From Leptobacterium sp964389205 (GTDB lineage: Bacteria; Bacteroidota; Bacteroidia; Flavobacteriales; Flavobacteriaceae), in the NCBI GenBank assembly GCA_964389205.1, contig CAYMDH010000008.1, forward strand, positions 27,696 through 91,695: a DNA stretch of 64,000 bases, in the 5' to 3' direction. The translations under genes were made by a program, and so were the position numbers. Below, in pieces: positions 1 to 8,215 of this stretch (positions within the stretch are counted from its first letter, which is position 1; each line of letters begins with the position of its first letter). The notes under the pieces are model-generated. The model saw only the letters and a list, made by a program, of their open reading frames with translations. It had not been told where the DNA came from and searched no databases.

Positions 1-2
1 TA

Positions 3-776
3 GAAAATATAAAAAAACAAAAAGAAAAGACTCTCCCTAATCTAAAGCTAAAGCTAAAAGAAAAGACAGAGACTTTTACAGATCATTTATTTTATACGCT
101 TTTTGATATAGAAACAGATGTTGAAACGCATCTGATGTTATTAGAAGATGAATTTACTTCTTTATTAGAAATAGCTTGCTGGGATAAATTAGATACATGT
201 TCTGAAACATGGGATAAGTTTGTGAAAAAACTACCAGAAATACTTCATAAGTTAAATTTAGACGCCAAAGCTATTTATGAAAATGATCCCGCTTCTAACT
301 CTGTCGAAGAAGTATACCTAGCATATCCAGGATTCTTTGCTATAGCTATTTATAGATTAAGTCATGAGTTTTACAAAATCAACCTTCCATTAGTTCCTCG
401 TCTTATGACAGAATACGCTCATAAACTTACAGGAGTAGATATAAACCCTGGTGCTCAGATAGGTGAGTCATTCTTTATAGATCATGCCACTGGTATAGTT
501 ATTGGGGAAACTACAATCATTAAAAACCATGTTAAACTTTATCAAGGAGTAACTTTAGGAGCTTTAAGCGTTTCTAAAGAACTAAAAAACACTAAAAGAC
601 ATCCTACTGTTGAAGACAATGTAACCATCTATGCAAATGCCATTATTTTAGGTGGAGAAACCATCATAGGCGCTAATAGTATTATTGGTGGAAATGCTTG
701 GTTGACTAGTTCAGTAGCTGAAAACTCTATAGTATCGCATGATCCGGTGATAAAAATTAAAAATGCAATTTCATGA
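3..776 (+). CDS. cysE: Serine O-acetyltransferase, 5' end outside the window
   Basis: Transfers acetyl from acetyl-CoA to L-serine, giving O-acetylserine for cysteine synthesis in the cytosol. The C-terminal half carries the left-handed beta-helix hexapeptide repeats and the signature stretch with GAQIGESFFIDHATGIVIGE and VTLGALS. The first ATG is at 135, but the frame is open back to position 3 without a stop. The residues before that ATG (DIETDVETH...) fit the helical N-terminal domain of the family, whose members are usually about 260-270 residues. I therefore read this as a 5'-truncated gene entering from the left edge. The stop overlaps the next start (ATGA at 773-776), so it is translationally coupled to the cysteine synthase that uses its product. 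Family call is sure; the true start is not visible. Confidence 0.9.
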   Translation, partial: ENIKKQKEKTLPNLKLKLKEKTETFTDHLFYTLFDIETDVETHLMLLEDEFTSLLEIACWDKLDTCSETWDKFVKKLPEILHKLNLDAKAIYENDPASNSVEEVYLAYPGFFAIAIYRLSHEFYKINLPLVPRLMTEYAHKLTGVDINPGAQIGESFFIDHATGIVIGETTIIKNHVKLYQGVTLGALSVSKELKNTKRHPTVEDNVTIYANAIILGGETIIGANSIIGGNAWLTSSVAENSIVSHDPVIKIKNAIS

Positions 777-1663
777 GTAAAACCATAGTTGACCAAATTG
801 GCAACACTCCCCTAGTAAAAGTTACTAAACTTCTTAAAAATCCTAATGTTACCTTGTTACTCAAATTAGAAGGAAATAATCCTGGTGGTAGTGTGAAAGA
901 TCGTGCAGCTTATAATATGATTAAAAGCGCATTAGATAGAGGTGATATCAACAAGGAGACCAAGCTAATAGAGGCTACAAGTGGAAACACTGGAATAGCG
1001 CTTGCTATGATAGCTGGGATTTTTGGATTAAATATAGAGTTGGTAATGCCTGAAAACTCTACAAAAGAACGTGTGCAAACCATGCGAGCGTATGGTGCTA
1101 AGGTAACACTTACAAGTTCTGATGTCGGTATTGAAGGATCTAGAGATTATGCTGAAGCTAAAGTAAAAGAAGAAGAGGGTTATTATATGCTAAATCAATT
1201 TGGCAATGATGATAATTGGAAGTCACATTACAAAAGTACTGGACCAGAAATATGGAGAGATACTCAAGGAGAGATAACACATTTTGTTTCTTCGATGGGT
1301 ACAACAGGAACCATTATGGGTACTTCTACTTTTATGAAAGAGAAAAACCCGGCAATACAAATTGTTGGAGTACAACCTACAGACGAATCAAGAATACCGG
1401 GAATACGAAAATGGCCAGTAGAATATTTGCCAAAAATATTTAACCCAAAAAAAGTAGACCAAGTAATTGAAGTGAGTGAATCTGATGCAAGAGTAATGGC
1501 AAAACGATTGGCTCAAGAAGAAGGAATCTTTTCAGGAATGAGTAGTGGCGGTGCTGTAACTGCAGCTTTGAAATTGTGTGAAGGCTTAAAAGAGGGTGTT
1601 GTTGTAGCTATTATATGCGATAGAGGAGACAGATACCTGTCTTCAGATTTGTTTGATATGTAA
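773..1663 (+). CDS. cysM: Cysteine synthase B (O-acetylserine sulfhydrylase)
   Basis: PLP enzyme making L-cysteine from O-acetylserine and sulfide. The 296 residues fit the CysM size. Visible are the GNTPLV motif (residues 10-15), the PLP lysine K42 in GGSVKDR, the substrate-binding SGNTG loop near residue 70, a glycine-rich phosphate loop (GTTGTIMGT) near 178-186, and SGMSSGGA near residue 255. The start overlaps the serine acetyltransferase stop by four bases (ATGA), so the two consecutive steps of the pathway form one transcription unit. An AT-rich hairpin with a T-run follows the stop. CysM rather than CysK is chosen from the short length and the KERVQTMRAYGA region; the distinction is from family resemblance only. 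Confidence 0.93.
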   Translation: MSKTIVDQIGNTPLVKVTKLLKNPNVTLLLKLEGNNPGGSVKDRAAYNMIKSALDRGDINKETKLIEATSGNTGIALAMIAGIFGLNIELVMPENSTKERVQTMRAYGAKVTLTSSDVGIEGSRDYAEAKVKEEEGYYMLNQFGNDDNWKSHYKSTGPEIWRDTQGEITHFVSSMGTTGTIMGTSTFMKEKNPAIQIVGVQPTDESRIPGIRKWPVEYLPKIFNPKKVDQVIEVSESDARVMAKRLAQEEGIFSGMSSGGAVTAALKLCEGLKEGVVVAIICDRGDRYLSSDLFDM

Positions 1664-1687
1664 AAAATACCAAATAGTATTTTTTTT
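1662..1687 (+). terminator. Intrinsic terminator after cysM
   Basis: A nine-base stem (AAAAAATAC with GTATTTTTT) closes a six-base loop and runs into eight or more T residues directly after the cysM stop. The stem is AT-rich, so termination strength is uncertain. Confidence 0.55.
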
Positions 1688-1753
1688 AAATACCTGTGCG
1701 ATAGATCCTTACGCTATTTTTAATTAAGGGCTTAACTTCCTTAAAATAAGCTG

Positions 1754-1761
1754 TACTTTTG
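1754..1761 (+). promoter_or_regulatory. Bacteroidota -7 element upstream of RhlE helicase
   Basis: TACTTTTG matches the Bacteroidota sigma-factor -7 consensus TAnnTTTG and is followed by C, as in other promoters of this window. No clear TTTG is seen at the expected -33 distance, so only the -7 element is called. It lies about 84 bases before the helicase start. Confidence 0.4.
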
Positions 1762-1844
1762 CCCTTCATCAAAGAAAATTTATTCTTCTAATCTTTAAAG
1801 AGGTTATTGAATAGCATAAATTTCTTATAATTCAAATTCATAGT

Positions 1845-3101
1845 ATGTCATTTAACTCATTAGGCTTATCCAAAGCACTATTGAAAGCCATTGATAAAAA
1901 GGGATACGAACAACCCTCACCTATTCAAGAAAAATCAATCCCTATTATATTAAAAGGAAGAGATGTTTTAGCTTCTGCACAAACAGGAACTGGTAAAACT
2001 GCAGGTTTCACCTTGCCTGTACTTCATTTGTTATCAAAAAATGAGCGATCACAAAACCGACCTATTCGTGCTTTAATATTAACACCCACGCGAGAATTAG
2101 CAGCACAGGTATACGAAAATATTAGAGAATATAGTGTGTTTACAGATATTAGGTCTACTGTTATTTTTGGTGGCGTTAGCCAAAAGCCTCAAGTTACAAA
2201 ACTCAAAAAAGGAGTAGATATATTAGTAGCTACTCCTGGGCGTTTGATAGATTTAAAAAATCAAAATCAATTGTCGTTAGCCAAAGTAGAAATTTTGATT
2301 TTAGACGAAGCAGATCGTATGTTAGATATGGGATTCTTAAGAGACATTAACAGGATAATGAAGCTCTTGCCTGTTAGAAGGCAAAACCTACTCTTCTCTG
2401 CAACATTTTCAAAAGATATAAAGGCGTTAGCAACTAGTATATTAAATAAGCCTATTCAAATAGAGGTAGCCACTGAAAACTCAACGGTAGATGTTATTGC
2501 ACAAAAAGCATACTTCTTACCTAAGGATCAAAAAGCACGTTTTTTAATCACATTGATAGCAGAAGAAAATTGGAGTCAAGTATTAGTGTTTACTAGAACT
2601 AAGCATGGAGCTAATAGATTGGCAAAAAAAATGACGAATAATAACATTACTGCTGCTGCTATTCATGGAGATAAGAGTCAAGGGGCTAGAACTAGAGCAC
2701 TGGCTGATTTTAAAAATGGATTGATTCGTGTTTTAGTAGCCACAGATATTGCAGCTAGAGGGTTAGATATTCCCTTATTACCTCATGTAGTAAATTATGA
2801 ATTGCCAAACATATCTGAAGATTATGTTCATAGAATAGGTCGTACAGGAAGAGCTGGAGCAAGCGGAGAAGCAATGTCACTTGTACAACCAGATGAAAGG
2901 CAATATTTAAAAGATATTGAAAAATTGATTGGAATGAAAATCTTCTCTGAAACTCCTGAAGGATTTGAATCTGAAGAGCCCGTAGTTAAAAAACCTCAAA
3001 ACAGGCGTAATAACTCTAATTCCAATAATAAAAATAAGAATCGCAATCGAAATAGGAATAAAAAATCAAGAGCCAACAATTCTCGCAATAATAAAAAATA
3101 A
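1845..3101 (+). CDS. DEAD-box ATP-dependent RNA helicase, RhlE type
   Basis: ATP-dependent RNA unwinding, probably in ribosome assembly or RNA turnover. In order: Q motif (GYEQPSPIQ, about residues 20-28), Walker A AQTGTGKT (45-52), PTREL, TPGR, DEAD (154-157), SAT, then the second RecA-like domain with ARGLDIP and HRIGRTGRAG. The last 35 residues form a low-complexity Asn/Arg/Lys-rich tail, typical of RhlE proteins and likely to bind RNA non-specifically. The length, 418 residues, is normal. A paralogue of the same type lies at 34921-36156. The gene is followed 16 bases later by the small VF530-type protein. Confidence 0.92.
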   Translation: MSFNSLGLSKALLKAIDKKGYEQPSPIQEKSIPIILKGRDVLASAQTGTGKTAGFTLPVLHLLSKNERSQNRPIRALILTPTRELAAQVYENIREYSVFTDIRSTVIFGGVSQKPQVTKLKKGVDILVATPGRLIDLKNQNQLSLAKVEILILDEADRMLDMGFLRDINRIMKLLPVRRQNLLFSATFSKDIKALATSILNKPIQIEVATENSTVDVIAQKAYFLPKDQKARFLITLIAEENWSQVLVFTRTKHGANRLAKKMTNNNITAAAIHGDKSQGARTRALADFKNGLIRVLVATDIAARGLDIPLLPHVVNYELPNISEDYVHRIGRTGRAGASGEAMSLVQPDERQYLKDIEKLIGMKIFSETPEGFESEEPVVKKPQNRRNNSNSNNKNKNRNRNRNKKSRANNSRNNKK

Positions 3102-3117
3102 AGATAAGGTTCGTTTT

Positions 3118-3339
3118 ATGCAACAGCAACCAAACAATCCATTACACGGCAAGAAGTTAGAAGCTATTATCAATGAACTCGTTGATTATTACGGATGGGA
3201 GCATTTAGGGTTTAAAATAAGAATACGTTGTTTTACTCATGATCCGTCTGTAAAATCTAGTTTAAAATTTTTAAGACGTACCCCATGGGCCAGAGATAAG
3301 GTAGAAGCACTTTATTTAACAATGCTAAAAAAACAATAA
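3118..3339 (+). CDS. VF530-like DUF2132 small protein
   Basis: A 73-residue protein with the hallmarks of the DUF2132/VF530 family: NPLHGKKLEAI at the N-terminus, the YYGWEHLGFKI centre, and the conserved C-terminal SLKFLRRTPWARDKVEALYL. The family is small, helical and reported as DNA-binding-like in fold; its cellular role is not established. It starts 16 bases after the RhlE-type helicase stop and is likely cotranscribed with it. It ends six bases before the convergent TruA stop. Recognition rests on the strong WAR/VE and DPS-SLKFLR patterns. Confidence 0.85.
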   Translation: MQQQPNNPLHGKKLEAIINELVDYYGWEHLGFKIRIRCFTHDPSVKSSLKFLRRTPWARDKVEALYLTMLKKQ

Positions 3340-3345
3340 GAAATA

Positions 3346-4146
3346 CTATAAGTCATCACCAAATCTAAGAGAATTAAGGTGCAATCCAGATGCTGGAGCA
3401 ATATGTTTAATTAAATGAGTACTCCCTTCTTTTAAACTGGCATCAATAAACTCAAGGGTAATCTCCTTCTTGCCAAGTAAAATAAGAGCTCCCATAATAA
3501 GACGTATTTGATAACGCATAAAACCAACTCCTTTAACATGTAATGCATAACTTTTAGCAGGGAAAAAGTTTGCAGTCAGTAAAGTATTATCAATCAGTCC
3601 ACATGCTATTATCTCTCTGTTAAAATCTTTATTTTCATTAGATCTTCCACAATATGACTTAAAATAATGGTTCCCTTCAAACAATTTGGCGCCTTCCTTC
3701 ATAAGTTCTATATCTAAGACCTCTAGTATATTAGCCATAAAAGGAGATGCATATGGATGATTTTTCTCTCCAAAAGAGAATAAATATATGTATTCTTTAG
3801 TTTTGGGAGATTGGATAATGTTAAACTTATTATTTACCTCAATTATATTAACTCCCTTAATATCAGATGGTGAATTTGCATTAAAATTATTTATAAAACT
3901 ATTTATATCTTCTAGTGGTTTTTCATAAAGAAATAATTCAAAAGCTGCTTCTTGAGCAGATACCTTAGCGTCCGTTCTACTAGCTCCAAGTATTTTAAAT
4001 CGGGTTTCTTTTCCTAAAACAAAACTAATTGTTTTATGCACCATATCTTCTATAGTAATAACATCTGGCTGTTTTTGCCAACCATGATACCTGAACCCCA
4101 AAAATTGTATCGTGATAAGATAATAATAACGCTTTCCTGTTTTCAT
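3346..4146 (-). CDS. truA: TruA-family tRNA pseudouridine synthase (divergent)
   Basis: Predicted to isomerise uridine to pseudouridine in the tRNA anticodon arm. The N-terminus (YYYLITIQFLGFRYHGWQ) and the catalytic-aspartate motif ASRTDAKVSA (D59) identify the TruA family. TruA normally reads GRTDAGVHA, so this copy is divergent around the active site (K and S in place of the usual G and H). The C-terminal half has the expected VKGVGFMRYQIRLIMGAL segment. Bacteroidota often encode two TruA-like proteins, and this may be the divergent second one, so the classical tRNA positions 38-40 specificity should not be assumed. It is convergent with the VF530-type gene. Confidence 0.8.
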   Translation of the reverse strand: MKTGKRYYYLITIQFLGFRYHGWQKQPDVITIEDMVHKTISFVLGKETRFKILGASRTDAKVSAQEAAFELFLYEKPLEDINSFINNFNANSPSDIKGVNIIEVNNKFNIIQSPKTKEYIYLFSFGEKNHPYASPFMANILEVLDIELMKEGAKLFEGNHYFKSYCGRSNENKDFNREIIACGLIDNTLLTANFFPAKSYALHVKGVGFMRYQIRLIMGALILLGKKEITLEFIDASLKEGSTHLIKHIAPASGLHLNSLRFGDDL

Positions 4147-4307
4147 AAAAAATACTCATTTTAAAAAGTAAATTTCGTAAAAAATCGTAGTATTCAATAC
4201 TCATATTCATATAATTTCTAACCTTGTTTATACTAATCGGTTTATTTTGTAATTAACACTATTAAATTTCTCATAGAATGCCTATCTTTAAAATCAAATA
4301 AGATATC

Positions 4308-4844
4308 GTGGAGAATAGATTTGAAAAACTTAGAGAATTACACGGGCAACCCTCTGAACGCGCAACTACAAAGGTTTTAAATTATATGTCATCTGCTGTT
4401 ATTGAATTTATTGAAAAGTCTCCTTTCTTAGTAATGGCTTCCTCAGATAAACACGGAAATTGTGATGCTTCTCCCAGAGGAGGGTTACCTGGTTTTGTGA
4501 AAATAATCGATGATAAAACTTTGCTTATTCCTGATATTAAAGGCAATAGATTATTTCATAGTTATCAAAATATATCAGAAAACGATAAAGCAGGGCTTAT
4601 TTTTATGATTCCAGGGAATGATAAAACAGTTCGTGTAAATGGCAGTGTCGAAATTATACAAAAAGATACAATTTTTAAATTACTGGAAACTGTTGAAGTA
4701 AAAAAAACAGACAAAGATGCCATTTTAATACAGGGTTTATTACTCAAGGTAGATGAGGCCTATCCTCATTGCCCCAGGGCTTTTACATTTTCTGATTTAT
4801 GGAATACAGAGGTTATTGAAACAAATAAATCTCTTTTAAAATGA
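4308..4844 (+). CDS. PPOX-type FMN-binding flavoprotein
   Basis: A 178-residue pyridoxamine-phosphate-oxidase-like split-barrel protein. The FMN-binding fold is shown by PFLVMASSDKHGNCDASPRGG near residues 39-59, then GNRLFHSYQNI and VRVNGSVEII. The C-terminal PHCPRAFTFSDLW resembles the MSMEG_1061-like subgroup. Substrate is unknown; such proteins bind FMN or F420 and may reduce small molecules. The start is GTG; no ATG lies upstream in a sensible position. Its stop overlaps the start of the molybdopterin oxidoreductase by four bases (ATGA), suggesting that the flavoprotein works with that enzyme, possibly as an electron-transfer or detoxification partner (inference). Confidence 0.8.
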   Translation: MENRFEKLRELHGQPSERATTKVLNYMSSAVIEFIEKSPFLVMASSDKHGNCDASPRGGLPGFVKIIDDKTLLIPDIKGNRLFHSYQNISENDKAGLIFMIPGNDKTVRVNGSVEIIQKDTIFKLLETVEVKKTDKDAILIQGLLLKVDEAYPHCPRAFTFSDLWNTEVIETNKSLLK

Positions 4845-6994
4845 TCAAAGAACAAGCTTCTAACGTGAAAAAACATTATCGGGTTTGTAATCTCTGTGAA
4901 GCGATGTGCGGGCTTGAAATTGAATATAAAGACACGGAAATCATATCGATTAAAGGTGATAAGAAAGATCCTTTTAGCAAAGGTAGTATTTGCCCAAAAG
5001 GTGCTGTGATAGGAGATCTTTATAACGATCCAAATCGTCTTAAAAAACCATTAAAGAAAACAACAAGCGGTTTTGTAGAAATTGAATGGGAAGAAGCGTA
5101 TGCTATTGTTGGGGAAAAAATAAATCAAACTCGATCTAAATATGGGAATAACGCTATTGGTTTATATTTAGGAAACCCTACTGTACATAATTATGGCTCT
5201 ATGATGTTTATAGGGGCTTTTAAAAAGGCTTTGCGAACTCAAAATACTTATAGCCCTACCTCAATGGATCAACTTCCACACCATTTTGCTGCTTATTTTA
5301 TGTTTGGAAGCGCCATGTTAATGCCAATTCCTGATATAGATAGAACCCAATACATGATTATCATGGGAGCCAATCCTATAGCTTCTAATGGCAGTATTAT
5401 GTCTGCAGCAGGGATTCAAAATAGATTAAAGAACATTCAAAAAAGAGGAGGAAAATATATTGTCATTGATCCTAGGAAAACAGAAACAGCCAAAACAGCA
5501 GATGATCATTTTTACATTAAACCAGGAACAGATGTTTATCTCTTATTAGCAATACTTCATACTATTCTAAAAGAAAAAAAATACAACTTAAGGCACTTAG
5601 AAAATCATATTCTTGGCTTTGAAGAGTTAATGACTATTGCCAACCCTTTCTCTCTTGATAAAGTGGCCTCTATTACTGGCATAGCTTCTAGTATTATAAA
5701 AGACATCATTTCTGATTTTGTAGAAGCTAAAAATGCTGTTATTTATGGAAGAATGGGTGTGAGTACACAATCATATGGCGGGTTGTGCCATTGGTTAATT
5801 AATACCATTAATATTATAAGCGGAAACTTTGATCGAGAAGGTGGTGCGATGTTTACAAAACCCGCCGTCCCCATTATTCGAACAAAAAAGGGGCATAATG
5901 CCTATGGAAGATGGAAAAGTAGGGTGAGAAATTTACCCGAATTTGAAGGAGAACTTCCGGTTTCTGTACTAGCGGAAGAAATCTTAACAAAAGGAAAAGG
6001 GCAAATAAAAGCATTAATCACCAATGCAGGAAATCCTGTTCTATCATCTCCAAATTCTGAAAAGTTAGACAAAGCTTTAAAAACATTAGACTTTATGGTT
6101 TCTATCGATATTTACTTGAATGAAACCACCAGACATGCAGATATTATTTTACCTCCTACAAATGGCTTAGAAATAGATCACTATGATCTTATTTTTAATA
6201 CATTTTCAGTTTCGAACAATGCTAAATTCTCAAAAGCATTATTTAGACCTAAAGAATATCAACGTCATGACTGGGAAATATTAAAAGCATTAACGAAACG
6301 CTTTTCTAAAAAGAAACTTTCTTTATTCTATAGGTTCAGTACTCCAAAAAGGTTATTGCAAATAGCCTTGCTTTTTGGACCATACGGTAATTTAGGCAGC
6401 TTTCAGCGTTTGTTTACTGGATTGAATTTAAGAAAAATTAAAAAATCTGTTCATGGAGTTCACTTAGGTCCTTTAATTCCTATGTTACCTCAATCACTAA
6501 AAACAGTAAATCAAAAAATCAACCTAGCTCCTTCTCTATTTATAAATGAAATGAAAGAGTTGATAGCAGCATTTGAAAACCAACAAATGATAAATGAGCC
6601 TAATGAATTTTATTTAATAGGACGAAGGCATTTAAGGAGTAACAACTCATGGATGCATAATAATGAGAAGCTAATGACTGGTAAAAACAGATGTACAGCT
6701 ATGATTAATGAAACTGATGCAAAAAGATTGCATTTAAAAGAAGGGGATCATGTTATGGTCTCTTCCAAAGTTGGTAAAATTAATATTCCATTAGAGTTAA
6801 ATGACCATATTATGCCTGGAGTTATAAGTATTCCGCACGGTTACGGACATATTAAAAAAGGAACAAAACTTGAAATCGCAGAAAAGAAACCAGGAAGTAA
6901 TGTGAATATAATTACTGATGACAGTATACTAGATAAATTAACTGGAAATGCTGCTTTTTCTGGACAGATTGTACAAATAGAAAAAGAACATTAA
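4841..6994 (+). CDS. Molybdopterin oxidoreductase with [4Fe-4S] domain
   Basis: A 717-residue member of the DMSO-reductase superfamily. The N-terminal iron-sulfur domain has C16, C19, C23 and C51 (VCNLCEAMC ... GSICPKG). The molybdopterin-binding domain follows (residues 60-560), and the C-terminal molydopterin-dinucleotide-binding domain carries NETDAKRLHLKEGDHVMV. At the place where formate dehydrogenases have Cys or Sec as metal ligand this protein reads TSMDQLPHH (S141, D143), so the ligand is probably Asp or Ser. No Tat or Sec signal is seen, so it is likely cytosolic. It overlaps the upstream flavoprotein by four bases and precedes a broken two-domain protein. Substrate cannot be assigned. 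Confidence 0.88.
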   Translation: MIKEQASNVKKHYRVCNLCEAMCGLEIEYKDTEIISIKGDKKDPFSKGSICPKGAVIGDLYNDPNRLKKPLKKTTSGFVEIEWEEAYAIVGEKINQTRSKYGNNAIGLYLGNPTVHNYGSMMFIGAFKKALRTQNTYSPTSMDQLPHHFAAYFMFGSAMLMPIPDIDRTQYMIIMGANPIASNGSIMSAAGIQNRLKNIQKRGGKYIVIDPRKTETAKTADDHFYIKPGTDVYLLLAILHTILKEKKYNLRHLENHILGFEELMTIANPFSLDKVASITGIASSIIKDIISDFVEAKNAVIYGRMGVSTQSYGGLCHWLINTINIISGNFDREGGAMFTKPAVPIIRTKKGHNAYGRWKSRVRNLPEFEGELPVSVLAEEILTKGKGQIKALITNAGNPVLSSPNSEKLDKALKTLDFMVSIDIYLNETTRHADIILPPTNGLEIDHYDLIFNTFSVSNNAKFSKALFRPKEYQRHDWEILKALTKRFSKKKLSLFYRFSTPKRLLQIALLFGPYGNLGSFQRLFTGLNLRKIKKSVHGVHLGPLIPMLPQSLKTVNQKINLAPSLFINEMKELIAAFENQQMINEPNEFYLIGRRHLRSNNSWMHNNEKLMTGKNRCTAMINETDAKRLHLKEGDHVMVSSKVGKINIPLELNDHIMPGVISIPHGYGHIKKGTKLEIAEKKPGSNVNIITDDSILDKLTGNAAFSGQIVQIEKEH

Positions 6995-7003
6995 AAATTA
7001 AAC

Positions 7004-7480
7004 ATGGCAGTTACAGAAGAAATAGAATGCAAAATAGCAAAAGACAGAACTGTCATAATCAAAGCGGTCTCCCCACAAATATCTTTGAAAGAACCATTGT
7101 ATGCTGTCAACTGGTTTGATACAAAGAGTAAAATATTATATAATTTATACAATCTGTTAGCTTCCAAAAGCGTGTATAAGGTTGGAGGAAAAGCCATTTT
7201 TAAAGGTATTGTTCTTGAAAAAATTCAAGGTAAACAGGAAGATCACAGAGAAATGTTACTTATTGTAAAGTATCCTTCTGCGTATAGCTTTAAAAGCTTA
7301 ATTGATAGTTTATATTTTAAATTGGTGAGTATTCTTAGAATAAAAGCAGTTCTTAATTTTAATTTTGGATTTACCAAAGTTTATGCATCTAGCTACAAAC
7401 AGATAGAAGATAAAGCCAAAACCTATGCGATTCATCATCTAGAAGGGATGCTAAATGAAGAACAACTAAATGAACTATAG
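7004..7480 (+). CDS. Dabb/DUF1330-like protein, N-terminal domain (frameshifted)
   Basis: A 158-residue reading frame resembling the dimeric alpha/beta-barrel (DUF1330-type) fold: LYAVNWFDT opens the first strand, KVGGKAIFKG follows, then the strand MLLIVKYPSAYSFKSLI and a helix ending in LR. It starts nine bases after the molybdopterin oxidoreductase and is probably in the same transcript. It ends with ...NEEQLNEL and TAG. The next 236 bases, read one base back, continue as a second domain of similar pattern, so this looks like the first half of a two-domain protein of about 237 residues, broken near 7477. Function is unknown; the fold assignment is by pattern only. Confidence 0.6.
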   Translation: MAVTEEIECKIAKDRTVIIKAVSPQISLKEPLYAVNWFDTKSKILYNLYNLLASKSVYKVGGKAIFKGIVLEKIQGKQEDHREMLLIVKYPSAYSFKSLIDSLYFKLVSILRIKAVLNFNFGFTKVYASSYKQIEDKAKTYAIHHLEGMLNEEQLNEL

Positions 7481-7716
7481 AAATTGCTACAAAGCATAAT
7501 GTACATTTATTCTACTCAGGAACCATTTCTGCCTTATTATATGCGGTATCGAACGAAGAAAAAAGAAAACAAGTTCCTTGTGTTTTAGATGGTTTATTAT
7601 TATGGCATACCGATAAGAAAGATAATATCATCTCATTAATTTCAGACAAAAGATATACTAGTATTTTAAATAAAAATGAGAATACATACCTGGCTTTTTT
7701 GAAAAGAACAGTATAA
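7474..7716 (+). pseudogene. Second dabb-like domain stranded by a frameshift
   Basis: In the frame one base behind the preceding gene, codons from 7477 to the TAA at 7714-7716 encode IEIATKHNVHLFYSGTISAL, then a strand (VPCVLDGLLLWHTD), a helix with SDKRYTSIL and a terminal YLAFLKRTV. The pattern of YSG, middle strand and D-RY-I near the end matches DUF1330-like domains. The frame has no ATG, GTG or TTG of its own, so it is unlikely to be an independent gene. A -1 shift at CTA joins it cleanly to the upstream helix (NEL-IEIATKHN). Loss of one base, a programmed -1 shift, or a sequence error would all fit. Confidence 0.55.
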
Positions 7717-7987
7717 TTCACATATCTATAAGTGTCTGATTTTCAATTATATTAATACATTATCGCTGTAGTAATAATTTAAAACATTGGTTTTTATTGT
7801 ATAAGTAATAAAAAATTAGTAATATGCCAACTTTACAAACAACCAATAATGTAATATAATCTTGTTTTTTAACAGCAACTCCTTATTTAGATTGAAAATA
7901 AATAAGTTTAACAATTTGTTAGGAACACATATGTTAAAAAATAACTAGTATTGCAAGTCAAATAACAAATGCACCAAGTATAAAATT
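7717..7987. other. AT-rich intergenic stretch without recognised feature
   Basis: This region between the frameshifted dabb-like gene and the small protein at 7988 is very AT-rich. I see no open frame of note, no convincing hairpin terminator and no consensus promoter. A promoter for the downstream small gene may lie near 7950, where TAGTATTG is a one-mismatch version of TAnnTTTG. Confidence 0.4.
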
Positions 7988-8212
7988 ATGGGAAGACCAG
8001 CAACAAAACCTATCAGCAGATTCAAAGATGGTTTTTATATAGAAATAAGAAATAAAGGTTCTAAAACTGGAGGTATCAAGCTTCGTAGTGATACTGAAGA
8101 ACAAATGCATCGTACTGCAAAAAATTACGAACGCATGAAAGATGTTACCATTTTAGGTGAATCTAAAGATGGTAGATGGGTTAGTGATACTAAAGCCAAA
8201 AAAGCTAGTTAA
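7988..8212 (+). CDS. Conserved-looking small hypothetical protein
   Basis: A 74-residue basic protein starting MGRPATKPISRFKDGFYIEI. I do not recognise a named family with certainty. The GRP near the N-terminus recalls an AT-hook core, but the single short motif is weak evidence for DNA binding. The centre has RNKGSKTGGIKLRSDTEE and the tail is Lys-rich. Codon use resembles its neighbours and the ATG start is clear. It stands alone on the plus strand and ends three bases before the convergent hisIE stop. Confidence 0.65.
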   Translation: MGRPATKPISRFKDGFYIEIRNKGSKTGGIKLRSDTEEQMHRTAKNYERMKDVTILGESKDGRWVSDTKAKKAS

Positions 8213-8215
8213 TTA

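Noticed and set aside
3000..3101. Repetitive AAT/AAA/CGN codons at the 3' end of the first RhlE gene as a DNA repeat
   Set aside because: They encode the low-complexity Asn/Arg/Lys tail typical of the protein and do not form a regular tandem repeat.
7512..7721. 69-codon minus-strand frame over the second dabb-like domain
   Set aside because: The plus-strand frame gives a coherent domain of recognisable pattern; the minus frame does not.
7988..8000. AT-hook in the small protein at 7988-8212 (MGRPATK)
   Set aside because: A lone GRP without the flanking basic pattern or a second hook is insufficient to assign DNA binding.
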